Source: Pyxidicoccus xibeiensis (lineage in GTDB: Bacteria; Myxococcota; Myxococcia; Myxococcales; Myxococcaceae). Taken from it: a DNA stretch of 64,000 bases. Below are positions 25,001 through 33,815 of this stretch, piece after piece. The translations under genes and the position numbers were made by a program. The stretch covers positions 1 to 64,000 of the forward strand of contig NZ_JAJVKV010000026.1 of NCBI RefSeq assembly GCF_024198175.1, written 5' to 3'. How positions within the stretch are numbered: the stretch's first letter is position 1; the number at the start of each line of letters is the position of its first letter. Below the pieces are notes generated by a model. It saw only the letters and a list, made by a program, of their open reading frames with translations, ran no database searches and was not told where the DNA came from.

Positions 25001-26692
25001 TCAGGCCGCGGGCGCCGCCTTCGCGGGTGCCGCCGGGACATGGCCCGCGCGCACCACGAAGTCGCCGAAGCCCTCGCCCTGCTTCCGCTCGCGGGCGTAC
25101 TGGGCGAAGAGGGGCTCCAGTGCGGCGAGGATGCCGGCCTCGTCGATGTTCTCCCGGTACAGGTGATTGAGGCGCTGGCCGCGCGCGTCTCCGCCCAGGT
25201 GGAGGTTGTAGCGGCCGGGCGCCTTGCCCACGAGCGCCACCTCCGCCAGGTACGGCCGCGCGCACCCGTTGGGGCAGCCGGTGATGCGCAGGAGGAGATT
25301 GGCATCCAGCAGCCCGTGCGCCACCAGCCGCGCCTCCACCCGCTGCACGAAGTCCGGCAGGTAGCGCTCGGCCTCGGCCATGGCCAGCCCGCACGTGGGC
25401 AGCGCCACGCAGGCCAGCGCATTGCGCCGCAGGGGGCTGGCGGTCCGGAACCCGTCCAGCCCGTGCTTCGCCACCAGCGCGTCAATCCTCGCGCGCTCCG
25501 CCGCCGGCACGCCCGCGATGATGAGGTTCTGGTTCCCCGTGAGGCGGAAGTCGCCCTGGTGCACGTGCGCAATCTCCCGCAGGCCCGTCAGGTGCGTGGC
25601 CCCGGGCCGGTCCGCCACGCGGCCGCTGTCCAGGTGCAGCGTCAGGTGCCACTTCCCGTCATGCCCCTCCGTCCACCCGAAGCGGTCCCCGTTGTGCTCG
25701 AAGGCGAAGGGCCGCGCGGGCCCCAGCGTGAAGCCGAGCCGCTTCTCCAGCTCGGCCGTGAACCAGGGCACGCCGCGCTCCTCCAGCACGTACTTCAGCC
25801 GCGCATGCTTGCGGCTGGTCCTGTCCCCGAAGTCGCGGTGCATCTTCACGACCTCCTCCGCCACCTGGAGCGTCTTCTCGGGCGGAATGAAGCCCAGCAC
25901 GTCCGCCAGCCGCGGGTACGTTGCCGCGTCCCCGTGCGTGGCCCCCATGCCGCCGCCCACCGAGACGTTGAAGCCCACCAGCTCGCCGCCCTCGAGGATG
26001 GCGATGAAGCCCAAATCTTGAGCGAAGACGTCCACGTCGTTGAGCGGCGGCACGGCCACCGCCGCCTTGAACTTCCGGGGCAGGTACGTGGGCCCGTAGA
26101 TGGGCTCCTCCTCGACGCCGCCCACCTTCTCGTCGCCCATCCACACCTCGTAGTAGGCGCGAGTGCGGGGCAGCAGGTGCTCGGAGATGCGCACCGCCCA
26201 GCGGTACACCGTCTCGTGGACGCGCGAGTCCACGGGGTTGGGGTTGCACATCACGTTGCGGTTGACGTCACCGCACGCGGCGAGCGTGTCCATCAGTGCC
26301 TGGTTGATGCGCGCAATCGTGGGCTTGAGGTTGTCCTTGATGACGCCGTGGAGCTGGAACGCCTGCCGCGTGGTGATGCGCAGCGTGTGGTTGGCGAACT
26401 CCCGCGCCAGCGCATCCAGGGCCAGCCACTGCGCCGGCGTGGCCACTCCGCCCGGCAGCCGGGTGCGGAGCATGAAGCTGTAGTCCGGCTCCAGCTTCTG
26501 CTGCCGGCGCTCCTCGCGCACGTCCCGGTCGTCCTGCTGGTAGCTGCCGTGGAACTTGATGAGGGCGGTGTCCTGCGGGGCGATGGCCCCCGTCACCGGG
26601 TCCACCAGGCTCTCCGCCAGCGTCCCGCGCAGCAGGCGACTCTGCGTCTTGATGTGCTCGACTTCGGTGAGGGGCTTGGGCGTGGTGCTCAT
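25001..26692 (-). CDS. cysI: Sulfite reductase hemoprotein subunit
   Basis: This 563-residue protein reduces sulfite to sulfide with siroheme and a [4Fe-4S] cluster. Both cluster-ligand motifs are present: ACVALPTCGLAMAEAERYLP and LLRITGCPNGCARPYLAEVA. The N-terminal ferredoxin-like repeat (YQQDDRDVREERRQQKLEP, FMLRTRLPGG) matches the CysI type and the length is normal. It starts 24 nt after the cysJ stop and is the last gene of the cys operon. Siroheme for it would come from the two tetrapyrrole genes encoded upstream in the same operon. Confidence 0.93.
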   Translation of the reverse strand: MSTTPKPLTEVEHIKTQSRLLRGTLAESLVDPVTGAIAPQDTALIKFHGSYQQDDRDVREERRQQKLEPDYSFMLRTRLPGGVATPAQWLALDALAREFANHTLRITTRQAFQLHGVIKDNLKPTIARINQALMDTLAACGDVNRNVMCNPNPVDSRVHETVYRWAVRISEHLLPRTRAYYEVWMGDEKVGGVEEEPIYGPTYLPRKFKAAVAVPPLNDVDVFAQDLGFIAILEGGELVGFNVSVGGGMGATHGDAATYPRLADVLGFIPPEKTLQVAEEVVKMHRDFGDRTSRKHARLKYVLEERGVPWFTAELEKRLGFTLGPARPFAFEHNGDRFGWTEGHDGKWHLTLHLDSGRVADRPGATHLTGLREIAHVHQGDFRLTGNQNLIIAGVPAAERARIDALVAKHGLDGFRTASPLRRNALACVALPTCGLAMAEAERYLPDFVQRVEARLVAHGLLDANLLLRITGCPNGCARPYLAEVALVGKAPGRYNLHLGGDARGQRLNHLYRENIDEAGILAALEPLFAQYARERKQGEGFGDFVVRAGHVPAAPAKAAPAA

Positions 26693-26716
26693 ATCGGTGC
26701 TCGCAATCGAAGAGGG

Positions 26717-28579
26717 TCAGTAGACGTCGCGCAGGTAGCGCCGCTGCTCGCGCAGGCCCTGGAGCCAGGCGTCCGCGTCCTCGCGGCTCCTGCCGCCGTG
26801 CTCGGAGACGATGTCCACCAGCGCCGCGTGGACGTCCGGCGCCATGCGCTGCGCGTCGCCGCAGACGTAGAGGGCCGCGCCGCCCTCCAGCCACGCGTAC
26901 ACGTCCTTGCCCGCCTCGCGCAGGCGGTGCTGCACGTAGACCTTCTGCGCACTGTCCCGGGAGAAGGCGGGCGACAGCCGGTGCAGCGTCTTCTTCTTCA
27001 GCGCCTCCTGCCACTCCACCTGGTAGAGGAACTGCGACTTGAAGTGCTGCTCTCCGAAGAAGAGCCAGTTGCGGCCCTTCGCTCCCACCTCCGCGCGCTC
27101 CTGCACGAAGGCGCGGAAGGGCGCCACGCCCGTGCCGGGGCCAATCATCAGCACGTCGCGGTCCCCGTCCTCGGGCAGCCGGAAGCGCTCGTTGGGCTCG
27201 ATGAAGACGCGGACCTTGTCCGTCCCCGCCGCGCGCGTGGCCAGGTGGTACGACGCGCTGCCGAAGTGGCGCGTGCCGAAGGCCGTATAGTCCACCACCG
27301 ACACCGTCAGGTGCGCCTCGTTGCCCACCCGCTTCTGGCTGGAGGCAATCGAGTACAGCCGGGGCGCCAGCTTGCGCAGGGCTTGCACCAGCTCGCCGGC
27401 CCCCCACGGGGCCTTGTGCGCGCGCAGCAGGTCGATGACCTGGTGGCTCGCCAGCAGCGCGCGGAAGCCCTCGGCGCCGCCGGGCTCCAGCAGCCGCTGC
27501 AGCTCCGTGCTGCCCGCCAGCTTCGCGTGGCGCTCCAGGAAGGGACGGTTGAGCTTCGTCAGCTCCAACTCCTCGGACAGCCACCGCGCCAGCGGCAGCG
27601 TGCGCCCGTCCCGCGCCACCTCGGTGCCGCCGTCGAGCTTCAGCTCGGACAGGAACGCGTCCACCAGCTCCGGCGGGTTGTGCGGCCACACCCCGAGCGC
27701 GTCGCCCGGCGCGTACTCCAGGCCCGAGCCCTCCAGCGACACCTCCACGTGGCGCACGTCCTTCAGCGCGCCGCGCCCGGTGATGCGCTGGTTGACCATC
27801 AACTCGGCGGGGAAGGGCGCCTCCTTGCTGAAGCCCGCCGGCACCGCCGTGCCGCGCAGGGGAACGACGGCGGCGATGGGCGCCGCCTGGGGCTCCAATG
27901 CCTCGCGAGCCCGGGCGAAGGCCTGGTCCAGCCAGCCCGCCGCCACCGGCTCGAAGTCCACGTCGCACTCGGCGCGCTCCAGCAGCCGCGTGCCTCCCAG
28001 CTCCGCGAGGCGCGTGTCGAGCTGGCGCCCCACCTCGCAGAACTTCGGGTAGCTCGAGTCGCCCAGCCCCAGCACCGCGAAGCGCAGCCCCTCCAGCCGG
28101 GGCGCGCGCTTGCCCAGCACGTGCTCGCAGAAGCCGCGCGAGTCGTCCGGTGGGTCTCCATCCCCCTGCGTGCTGATGACGACGCAGAGCAGGCGCTCCT
28201 TGCCCAGCTCCCGCACGGGGTAGTCGCTGGCGCGGAACAGGCGCGTGGTCATCCCCGCGGACTCCACGTGCCGCTTGAGCCGCTCGGCCAGCAGCTTGCT
28301 GTTCCCCGTCTGCGTTCCGTAGACGATGGTGAACGGCACCGCCGGCGCGGCCCCGGGCACGGCGGACACCGCCGCCGTCACGGCCGCGGGCGGAGCCACC
28401 GCCGCGGAAGCAGGCCGGCCGGCGGCGAGCCCCGCCGCGTAGCCGCTCAGCCAGTGCAGCGACGGCGCATCCAGGCCCTCCACCAGCTTCAGCAGCTGCG
28501 AGCCCTTCTCCTCACCCAGCAGCGCGGTGACGAAGGAAGGTGCGGGGCGCGAGGCCCCACCCGACGACGACGCGCTCAC
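26717..28579 (-). CDS. cysJ: Sulfite reductase flavoprotein subunit
   Basis: The 620-residue protein starts at GTG 28579, overlapping the cysN stop by 4 nt (GTGA). A flavodoxin domain comes first (FTIVYGTQTGNSKLLAERL, FMN-binding TGNSK), then a FAD/NADPH ferredoxin-reductase domain (PRLYSIASSQ FAD motif, GPGTGVAPFRAFVQER nucleotide motif, YVCGDAQRMAPDVH, ending in YLRDVY). It passes electrons from NADPH to CysI. The N terminus carries a roughly 80-residue extension before the flavodoxin (ALLGEEKGSQLLKLVEGL...), a helical segment of unknown role. Confidence 0.93.
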   Translation of the reverse strand: MSASSSGGASRPAPSFVTALLGEEKGSQLLKLVEGLDAPSLHWLSGYAAGLAAGRPASAAVAPPAAVTAAVSAVPGAAPAVPFTIVYGTQTGNSKLLAERLKRHVESAGMTTRLFRASDYPVRELGKERLLCVVISTQGDGDPPDDSRGFCEHVLGKRAPRLEGLRFAVLGLGDSSYPKFCEVGRQLDTRLAELGGTRLLERAECDVDFEPVAAGWLDQAFARAREALEPQAAPIAAVVPLRGTAVPAGFSKEAPFPAELMVNQRITGRGALKDVRHVEVSLEGSGLEYAPGDALGVWPHNPPELVDAFLSELKLDGGTEVARDGRTLPLARWLSEELELTKLNRPFLERHAKLAGSTELQRLLEPGGAEGFRALLASHQVIDLLRAHKAPWGAGELVQALRKLAPRLYSIASSQKRVGNEAHLTVSVVDYTAFGTRHFGSASYHLATRAAGTDKVRVFIEPNERFRLPEDGDRDVLMIGPGTGVAPFRAFVQERAEVGAKGRNWLFFGEQHFKSQFLYQVEWQEALKKKTLHRLSPAFSRDSAQKVYVQHRLREAGKDVYAWLEGGAALYVCGDAQRMAPDVHAALVDIVSEHGGRSREDADAWLQGLREQRRYLRDVY

Positions 28580-30327
28580 GGCGAGGACTCCCGGGCGTTG
28601 ACGATGCGGTCCACCTGGCGCTCCAGGTCCTCGGTGGCCTCCAGCTCCAGCCACGTCAGCCCGGCGTCACGTGCCTCGGCGCGCAGCGCCCGGCGTGTCT
28701 GGGGCGCTTCGGCGTGCACCAGCGCCACCAGCCCCGCGCCCGCCAGCGCCAGGGCCACCTCCACGTCGCCCTGGACGGCGGCCACGTGCCGTCCCAGATC
28801 GAAGAGGCGGCGCTCCAGCTCGAACGCGCGAGACGCGGCGTCCGGCGTCGCGGGGAGGAGGACGAGGGTGCCCACCTGCCCCAGCCGGGCCCGGCGCTCT
28901 TCCGCCGATACGAGCGATGCCTCCACGGCGCCACGCGCGCCCGTCTCCGCCGGCCCCAGCACCATGCCCGCGCCCACCGTGTCGTGGGTGAGCGCGTCGA
29001 TGACGATGAAGGCCCCGGTGCGCCGGTTCTCGCGGTAGGCGTCCACCAGCAGCGGCCTGCGGCACACCAGCCGGACGCGGCCGATGTCGTTGAGCGCCAG
29101 CGACTCCGCGGGCTGCTCGGACAAGTCTTCCAGCTCCTTGCGCCACAGCACGCGCTCCACCTGCGCGGGCGCGGTGCGGGTGGCCTGCTTCACCAGGTAG
29201 CGCCGTGAGACGTCCAGCGGCTGCTCTCCGAACCACACCAGCATCGCCTCCAGCTGGTGGAGGGCCTGCGGCGGCGAGTCCACGTGGGCCAGCATGTCGC
29301 CCCGGCTCGCATCCACCTCGTCCGCCAGTCGCAGCGTGACGGACGCCGTCGCCGAGGCCTCCTCCAGCGGCCCGTCGAAGGTGTCGATGCCCGCCACGCG
29401 GGTGCGGCGTCCGGACGGAAGCACCTGCACTTCGTCCCCCACGCGCACGGTGCCAGAGGCCACCTGCCCGGCGAGCCCGCGGTAGTCCTGGTGCGGCCGC
29501 AGCACGTACTGCACGGGGAAGCGGAAGGGCGCGCCATCCAGCCGGCGCTGGTGGGGCAGGGACTCCAGCCACCCGAGCAGCGTGCCGCCCTCGTGCCACG
29601 GCGTGCGGGCGCTGGGGCGGGTGATGTTGTCGCCCCGGCTGGCGCTGACGGGGAACAGGCGCACGCCCTCGAAGCCCAGCGTGTGCGCGAAGTCCACCAG
29701 CTCCGAGCCGATGCGCTCGAAGGTGGCCCGGTCGAAGTCCACCAGGTCCATCTTGTTCACCGCGACGGCCAGGTACGGAATGCCCAGCAGCGAGGCGATG
29801 TACGCGTGGCGGCGCGTCTGCGGCAGCACGCCCAGGCGCGCGTCCACCAGGATGACCCCCGCGTCCGCCGTGGAGGCGCCGGTGGCCATGTTGCGCGTGT
29901 ACTGCAGGTGCCCCGGCGTGTCGGCGATGATGATTTTACGGCGCGGCGTGGACAGGTAGCGGTACGCCACGTCGATGGTGATGCCCTGCTCGCGCTCGGC
30001 GCGCAGGCCGTCGGTGAAGAGGGAGAAGTCCAGCTCCTCCTCCTCGGCGCCGGCCGCGGCCTTCAGGCCCTGGGCGAGCAGCTCCGGGGGCACCGTGGGA
30101 GGGGTGGCCTCCGTGCGCGCGGCGGCCCGCTTCGCGCTGGCGCGGCGGACGGCGGAGATCTGGTCCTCGAAGAGGCCGTCGCACTCGTAGAGCATCCGGC
30201 CGATGAGCGTGGACTTGCCGTCGTCCACCGAGCCCACCACGGCCAGGCGCAGCAGCTCCTTGCTGGAATGCTCCTCGAGGAGGCGCTGCACGTCGGGCGC
30301 GAGCGGGGGCTGCAGTGCGGTGTCCAT
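28576..30327 (-). CDS. cysN: Sulfate adenylyltransferase GTPase subunit with degenerate APS-kinase-like tail
   Basis: The 583-residue protein starts at ATG 30327, overlapping the cysD stop by one base (TAATG). The GTPase core is intact: GSVDDGKSTLIGRML (P-loop), EQGITIDVAYRYL, DTPGH and NKMDLVD. After the translation-factor-like beta-barrels (near residue 430) a roughly 145-residue region follows that aligns in pattern with APS kinase (CysC). It reads TLVLLPATPDAASRAFELER, RLFDLGRHVAAVQGD and ALAGAGLVALVHAEAP. The CysC P-loop G-L-S-G-x-G-K-S-T is replaced by LLPATPDAASRA. The tail thus looks like a dead APS-kinase domain in a former CysNC fusion. Confidence 0.92.
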   Translation of the reverse strand: MDTALQPPLAPDVQRLLEEHSSKELLRLAVVGSVDDGKSTLIGRMLYECDGLFEDQISAVRRASAKRAAARTEATPPTVPPELLAQGLKAAAGAEEEELDFSLFTDGLRAEREQGITIDVAYRYLSTPRRKIIIADTPGHLQYTRNMATGASTADAGVILVDARLGVLPQTRRHAYIASLLGIPYLAVAVNKMDLVDFDRATFERIGSELVDFAHTLGFEGVRLFPVSASRGDNITRPSARTPWHEGGTLLGWLESLPHQRRLDGAPFRFPVQYVLRPHQDYRGLAGQVASGTVRVGDEVQVLPSGRRTRVAGIDTFDGPLEEASATASVTLRLADEVDASRGDMLAHVDSPPQALHQLEAMLVWFGEQPLDVSRRYLVKQATRTAPAQVERVLWRKELEDLSEQPAESLALNDIGRVRLVCRRPLLVDAYRENRRTGAFIVIDALTHDTVGAGMVLGPAETGARGAVEASLVSAEERRARLGQVGTLVLLPATPDAASRAFELERRLFDLGRHVAAVQGDVEVALALAGAGLVALVHAEAPQTRRALRAEARDAGLTWLELEATEDLERQVDRIVNARESSP

Positions 30328-31244
30328 TAGAAGTACCCCTCGCGCTTCTTGAGCTCCATGGAGCCCTCTTCGTCGTGGTCGATGAGGCGGCCCTGCCGCT
30401 CGGACTGGCGGGCGTGAATCATCTCGTGGATGACGGCCTCCACCGTGGTGGCGGAGGAGTCGATGGCGCCGCTCAGCGGGTAGCAGCCGAGCGTCCGGAA
30501 GCGCACCCGGCGCAGGGTGGGTTTCTCCCCCGGCTTGAGGCGCATGCGCTCGTCGTCCACCATCAGCAGTGTGCCGCCGCGGTCGATGACGGGCCGCTCG
30601 GCGGCGAAGTACAGCGGCACCACGGGGATGCGCTCGCGCAGCACGTAGTGCCACACGTCCAGCTCGGTCCAGTTGGACAGGGGGAAGACGCGCATGCTCT
30701 CGCCGGCGTCCACGCGGCCATTGTAGAGGTTCCACAGCTCCGGCCGCTGCCGGCGCGGGTCCCACTGGCCGTGCCTGTCGCGGAAGGAGAACACGCGCTC
30801 CTTGGCGCGGGACTTCTCCTCGTCGCGGCGCGCGCCACCGAAGGCGGCGTCGAAGCCATGCGCCGCCAGGGCCTCCAGCAGCGCCTGCGTCTTCATGGCG
30901 TGGGTGTACTTCTGGCTGCCGTGGTCGAAGGGGTTGATGCCCTCGGCGAGCGCGCGGCGGTTCTGGTGGACCAGGAGCCGCAGCCCGTGCTTCGCCACGA
31001 AGGCGTCGCGGAAGGTGTACATGTCCCGGAACTTCCAGGTGGTGTCCACGTGGAGCAGCGGGAAGGGCAGGGGCGCGGGGTGGAAGGCCTTGCGCGCCAG
31101 GTGCAGCAGCACCTGCGAGTCCTTGCCGATGCTGTAGAGCATCACCGGGTTGGCGAACTCGGCCACCGTCTCGCGGAGGATGTGGATGCTCTCCGCCTCC
31201 AGCTCCGTCAGGTGCGATGTCTTCGCGAGCGCGTCGTTACTCAT
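30327..31244 (-). CDS. cysD: Sulfate adenylyltransferase small subunit
   Basis: The 305-residue ATP-pyrophosphatase-type protein catalyses APS formation with CysN. It starts at ATG 31244, overlapping cobA by 8 nt. The PP-loop (NPVMLYSIGKDSQVLLHLA) is intact, as are FGGARRDEEKSRAKERVFSF and the NWTELDVWHYVLRERIPVVP segment. The C terminus ends in MELKKREGYF, the typical CysD end. Confidence 0.95.
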   Translation of the reverse strand: MSNDALAKTSHLTELEAESIHILRETVAEFANPVMLYSIGKDSQVLLHLARKAFHPAPLPFPLLHVDTTWKFRDMYTFRDAFVAKHGLRLLVHQNRRALAEGINPFDHGSQKYTHAMKTQALLEALAAHGFDAAFGGARRDEEKSRAKERVFSFRDRHGQWDPRRQRPELWNLYNGRVDAGESMRVFPLSNWTELDVWHYVLRERIPVVPLYFAAERPVIDRGGTLLMVDDERMRLKPGEKPTLRRVRFRTLGCYPLSGAIDSSATTVEAVIHEMIHARQSERQGRLIDHDEEGSMELKKREGYF

Positions 31245-32037
31245 TGCCACCCTCCGCCATGCGCGCCAGGCCGTGCCCGGCCATGGACGAGCCCCGGGCC
31301 ACCAGCGTGGGCAACTTCGAGCGCATCGATACCACCTCACCCACGATGAGCAGCGACGGGGAGCCGATGGCAGCCCGCCGAGCCTTCAGGGGAATGTCTC
31401 CCAGCGTGGCCTCCACCACCCGCTGCTCCTCCCACGTGCCCGCCTCCACGATGGCGGCGGGAGTGGAGCGGGCGCGGCCGGCCGACACGAGGGCGCGCAC
31501 CGTCTCGTCCAGCCGGTCTCCCGCCATGAAGAGCACCAGCGTCTGCGCCTTCGCCAGGAAGTCCCAGTCCGGCGTGCCGCCGGAGCGGTGCGCCGTGGCG
31601 AAGGTCACCGCGCCGGACACGTCCCGGTGGGTGACGGGGATGGCGGCCGAGGCCGGCACCGCGAAGCCGGCGGAGAGCCCCGGCACCACCTCGTAGGGGA
31701 TGCCCGCGGCCTCCAGCGCGAGCGCCTCCTCGCCGCCGCGGCCGAAGACGAACGGGTCTCCGCCCTTGAGGCGCACCACCTTGCGGCCCAGCCGGGCCTG
31801 GGTGATGAGGACCTTGTGGATTTCCGCCTGCTGCACGGACTCGCCGCGGCCGGCCTTGCCCACGTAGATGAGCCGGGCACGGGGACGCGCGTGCTCCAGC
31901 ACGGCGGGGTGGATGAGCCTGTCATGCACCACGGTGTCGGCCTCTCGCAGCAGCCGGGCCGCGCGCAGGGTGAGCAGCTCCGGGTCTCCCGGGCCGGCCC
32001 CCACCAGGTACACACGTCCCTCTTCGTACTCACTCAT
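31237..32037 (-). CDS. cobA: Uroporphyrinogen-III C-methyltransferase
   Basis: The 266-residue SAM-dependent methyltransferase makes precorrin-2, the siroheme precursor. Motifs are YLVGAGPGDPELLTLRAA at the N terminus, VVRLKGGDPFVFGRGGEE, and AIPVTHRDVSGAVTFATAH. ATG 32037 overlaps the upstream stop by 4 nt (ATGA). It corresponds to the C-terminal half of enterobacterial CysG, here a separate gene next to the dehydrogenase/chelatase gene. Its place in the operon supplies cofactor for CysI. Confidence 0.94.
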   Translation of the reverse strand: MSEYEEGRVYLVGAGPGDPELLTLRAARLLREADTVVHDRLIHPAVLEHARPRARLIYVGKAGRGESVQQAEIHKVLITQARLGRKVVRLKGGDPFVFGRGGEEALALEAAGIPYEVVPGLSAGFAVPASAAIPVTHRDVSGAVTFATAHRSGGTPDWDFLAKAQTLVLFMAGDRLDETVRALVSAGRARSTPAAIVEAGTWEEQRVVEATLGDIPLKARRAAIGSPSLLIVGEVVSMRSKLPTLVARGSSMAGHGLARMAEGGNE

Positions 32038-32690
32038 GTTGCGTCTCCAGGGGACTTCAAGGTCTTCAATTCCATTCGGAGCCGGGCCCACGCGGCCCTG
32101 CGCTCGCCGCGCGCGAGCAGCGCGCCGATGTCTCCCTCCACCACGCCCTTCAGCAGCCGCTGCCGCTGGGGGCCCGCGGGCAGGTGGCGGCGCAGCCAGC
32201 CGCTCAGCCGCGCGAGCCACACGTGGTGCGTGGCCACCCTCGCCGTCAGCTCCCGCCGCAGGCGGCGCGCGAGGGCCGGAGCCTGACCGGCGGTGGAGAT
32301 GGCGACGGTGATGGGGCCGCGCCGTCCCACCGACGGCAGCGTGAAGTCGCACAGCTCGGGCACATCCGCCGTGTTCACCCAGATGCCCAGCGCGCGGGCC
32401 TCCTGTGCGACTTGGGGACCCACGCTCGCGTCATCCGCGGCGGCGAGGACGAGGTGGAAGCCGCGCACGTCGCAGGGCGCGTACGGGCGGGGCAGCCACT
32501 CCAGGCGGCCCTCCGTGGCCAGCTGCCGCAGCGTGGCGGTGGCCTCGGGGGAGACGACGCGCAGCTGCGCGCCGGCCTCCAGCACCGCGAGGGCGCGGCC
32601 CTCGGCGATGGTGCCGCCTCCGACGAGGAGGACGCGGCGGCCCTCCAGGCGCAGGCAGATGGGGTAGTCGATGGGGTGGGAAGGAGGCAT
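32034..32690 (-). CDS. Siroheme synthase: precorrin-2 dehydrogenase / ferrochelatase
   Basis: This 218-residue protein is equivalent to the N-terminal half of CysG or to Met8p/SirC. An NAD-binding Rossmann motif begins at RRVLLVGGGTIAEGRALAVL, then FHLVLAAADDASVGPQVAQE and IWVNTADVPELCDFTLPSV (catalytic-Asp region) followed by GPITVAISTAGQAPALARRL. It oxidises precorrin-2 and may insert iron to give siroheme. The gene lies 13 nt after cysH and overlaps cobA by 4 nt. Confidence 0.9.
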   Translation of the reverse strand: MPPSHPIDYPICLRLEGRRVLLVGGGTIAEGRALAVLEAGAQLRVVSPEATATLRQLATEGRLEWLPRPYAPCDVRGFHLVLAAADDASVGPQVAQEARALGIWVNTADVPELCDFTLPSVGRRGPITVAISTAGQAPALARRLRRELTARVATHHVWLARLSGWLRRHLPAGPQRQRLLKGVVEGDIGALLARGERRAAWARLRMELKTLKSPGDAT

Positions 32691-32703
32691 GGGCGCTCGC
32701 GCT

Positions 32704-33453
32704 TCAGCGGACCGGGTGCAGGCCGCACTCGCTGTGCTCGCGGGACTCCCACCACCAGCGGCCGGCGCGCTCGTCCTCGTAGGGCTTCACCGCGCGGGTG
32801 CAGGGGGCGCAGCCGATGGACGGGTAGCCGCGGTCATGGAGCGAGTTGTAGGGGACGGCGTTCTCCTTGATGTACGCCCACACCTCGCGCTGGCTCCATG
32901 CGGCCAGCGGGTTGAGCTTGAGGAGGCCGCCGTGGTCTCGGTCCAGCTCCACGACTTCCACCGCGGTGCGGGTGACGGACTGCTCGCGGCGCAGGCCGGT
33001 GAGCCAGGCGCCGCGGCCGGCGAGCGCGCGGTTGAGCGGCTCCACCTTGCGGATGGCGCAGCACTCCTTGCGGGCCTCCAGGCTGCGGCGGAAGGAGAAG
33101 TACCCCTGGGTGGACTCGAGCGCCTCGACGCGCGCGCGCTCGGGGAAGAAGGTCTCCACCGTGACGCCGTAGCGGTTGCGGACCACGTCCATGAGCTCGT
33201 ACGTCTCCGGGGGCAGGCGCCCGGTGTCGAGCGTGAAGACGCGGAGGCTGGGGGCGTGCTTCTTCGCCAGGTCGATGAGGACCATGTCCTCCACGCCGAA
33301 GCTGGACGCGAGGGCCGCGCGCGCGCCGAACCGCGCCTCCACCCAGGCGAGCACCTCTTCCGCGCGTGCATCCTTCAGCCCACCGGCCTCGGCGAGCAGC
33401 GCCTCCGGGGCGGCGGGGACTTCCAGGATGGGGGACGGCAGGGCGGACGACAT
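32704..33453 (-). CDS. cysH: Adenylyl-sulfate (APS) reductase
   Basis: This 249-residue first gene of the operon reduces activated sulfate to sulfite. It contains the iron-sulfur cysteines of APS reductases, ECCAIRKVEPL and SIGCAPCTRAV, plus the C-terminal catalytic ECGLH. E. coli-type PAPS reductases lack the CC...CxxC set, so the substrate is most likely APS. LDTGRLPPETYELMD matches the nucleotide-binding region. ATG 33453 follows GGAG by about 7 nt. The start lies just after a terminator-like hairpin and a Cys-codon-rich leader frame, implying attenuation control by cysteine supply. Confidence 0.93.
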   Translation of the reverse strand: MSSALPSPILEVPAAPEALLAEAGGLKDARAEEVLAWVEARFGARAALASSFGVEDMVLIDLAKKHAPSLRVFTLDTGRLPPETYELMDVVRNRYGVTVETFFPERARVEALESTQGYFSFRRSLEARKECCAIRKVEPLNRALAGRGAWLTGLRREQSVTRTAVEVVELDRDHGGLLKLNPLAAWSQREVWAYIKENAVPYNSLHDRGYPSIGCAPCTRAVKPYEDERAGRWWWESREHSECGLHPVR

Positions 33454-33470
33454 GGGGAGCTCCGAAGGTG

Positions 33471-33507
33471 AAAACGAAAAGGCCCGCGCCTCTTCCGAGG
33501 GCGGGCC
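33471..33507 (-). terminator. Terminator-like hairpin 2 (attenuator before cysH)
   Basis: Read leftwards, GGCCCGCCCTC-GGAA-GAGGCGCGGGCC forms a GC stem of 11 pairs with one bulge (33481-33507), followed directly by TTTTCGTTTT (33480-33471). This is the layout of an intrinsic terminator, yet it lies 18 bp before the cysH start and 28 nt after the stop of the second Cys-rich leader frame. It would stop transcription unless an alternative structure forms. Confidence 0.75.
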
Positions 33508-33534
33508 GCGAGCAGGAGAGGAGAGAGGGGTTTG

Positions 33535-33699
33535 CTACCCACTCCTCGGAGCTCGGCACCCGCCTGGAGGCGGACACACGGGACACGCACAGCACAGACA
33601 GCACGCGCAGCCCACGCCCTGCACGGAGTCCCACGATGCGCCGCGCCCGGCGGTCAGCGCCAGGGAGTGCGGAGCGGAGTGGGAGGACACAGAGGGCAT
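33535..33699 (-). CDS. Cysteine-rich leader peptide 2
   Basis: A 54-codon frame runs from ATG 33699 to TAG 33535. Its second half is extraordinarily rich in cysteine codons: CACCLCCACPVC is encoded at residues 31-42, with one more Cys at 48, eight in all. A GTG at codon 26 could give a shorter leader (VQGVGC...). It ends 28 nt before hairpin 2. The composition serves translation speed rather than protein function: when charged tRNA-Cys is scarce, ribosomes would stall on this run and could prevent hairpin 2 from forming. No strong ribosome binding site precedes ATG 33699. Confidence 0.65.
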   Translation of the reverse strand: MPSVSSHSAPHSLALTAGRGASWDSVQGVGCACCLCCACPVCPPPGGCRAPRSG

Positions 33700-33741
33700 G
33701 GGAGGCGGGAGCAGCGGTGCGAGTGCGGAAGGTGGAAAGCG

Positions 33742-33774
33742 AACGGCCCGGCTCCTTCGAGAGGAGGCCGGGCC
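33742..33774 (-). terminator. Terminator-like hairpin 1 (attenuator after leader 1)
   Basis: Read leftwards, GGCCCGG-CCTCCT-CTCGA-AGGAG-CCGGGCC forms a stem of about 12 pairs (33745-33774). GTTCGCTTTCC follows, a weaker U-tract than hairpin 2. It starts 42 nt after the stop codon of leader 1. Stem composition and the following CTTTCCACCTTC resemble hairpin 2 and its CGTTTTCACCTTC tail, suggesting the leader-plus-hairpin unit was duplicated. Confidence 0.65.
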
Positions 33775-33815
33775 GGGCGGACTGCGCGGGACTCAGGAAG
33801 CGTCCGGTGCGCGCG

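Noticed and set aside
24905..29038. A rightward open frame of about 1,377 codons opposite cysI-cysJ-cysN
   Set aside because: Antisense shadow of three well-supported genes; the product is compositionally biased and has no recognisable domain.
28576..30765. Extended cysN start upstream of 30327 giving an extra N-terminal 146 residues
   Set aside because: The extra part is an Arg/Pro/His-rich shadow of cysD in another frame. MDTALQPPLAP at 30327 fits the family and the TAATG overlap.
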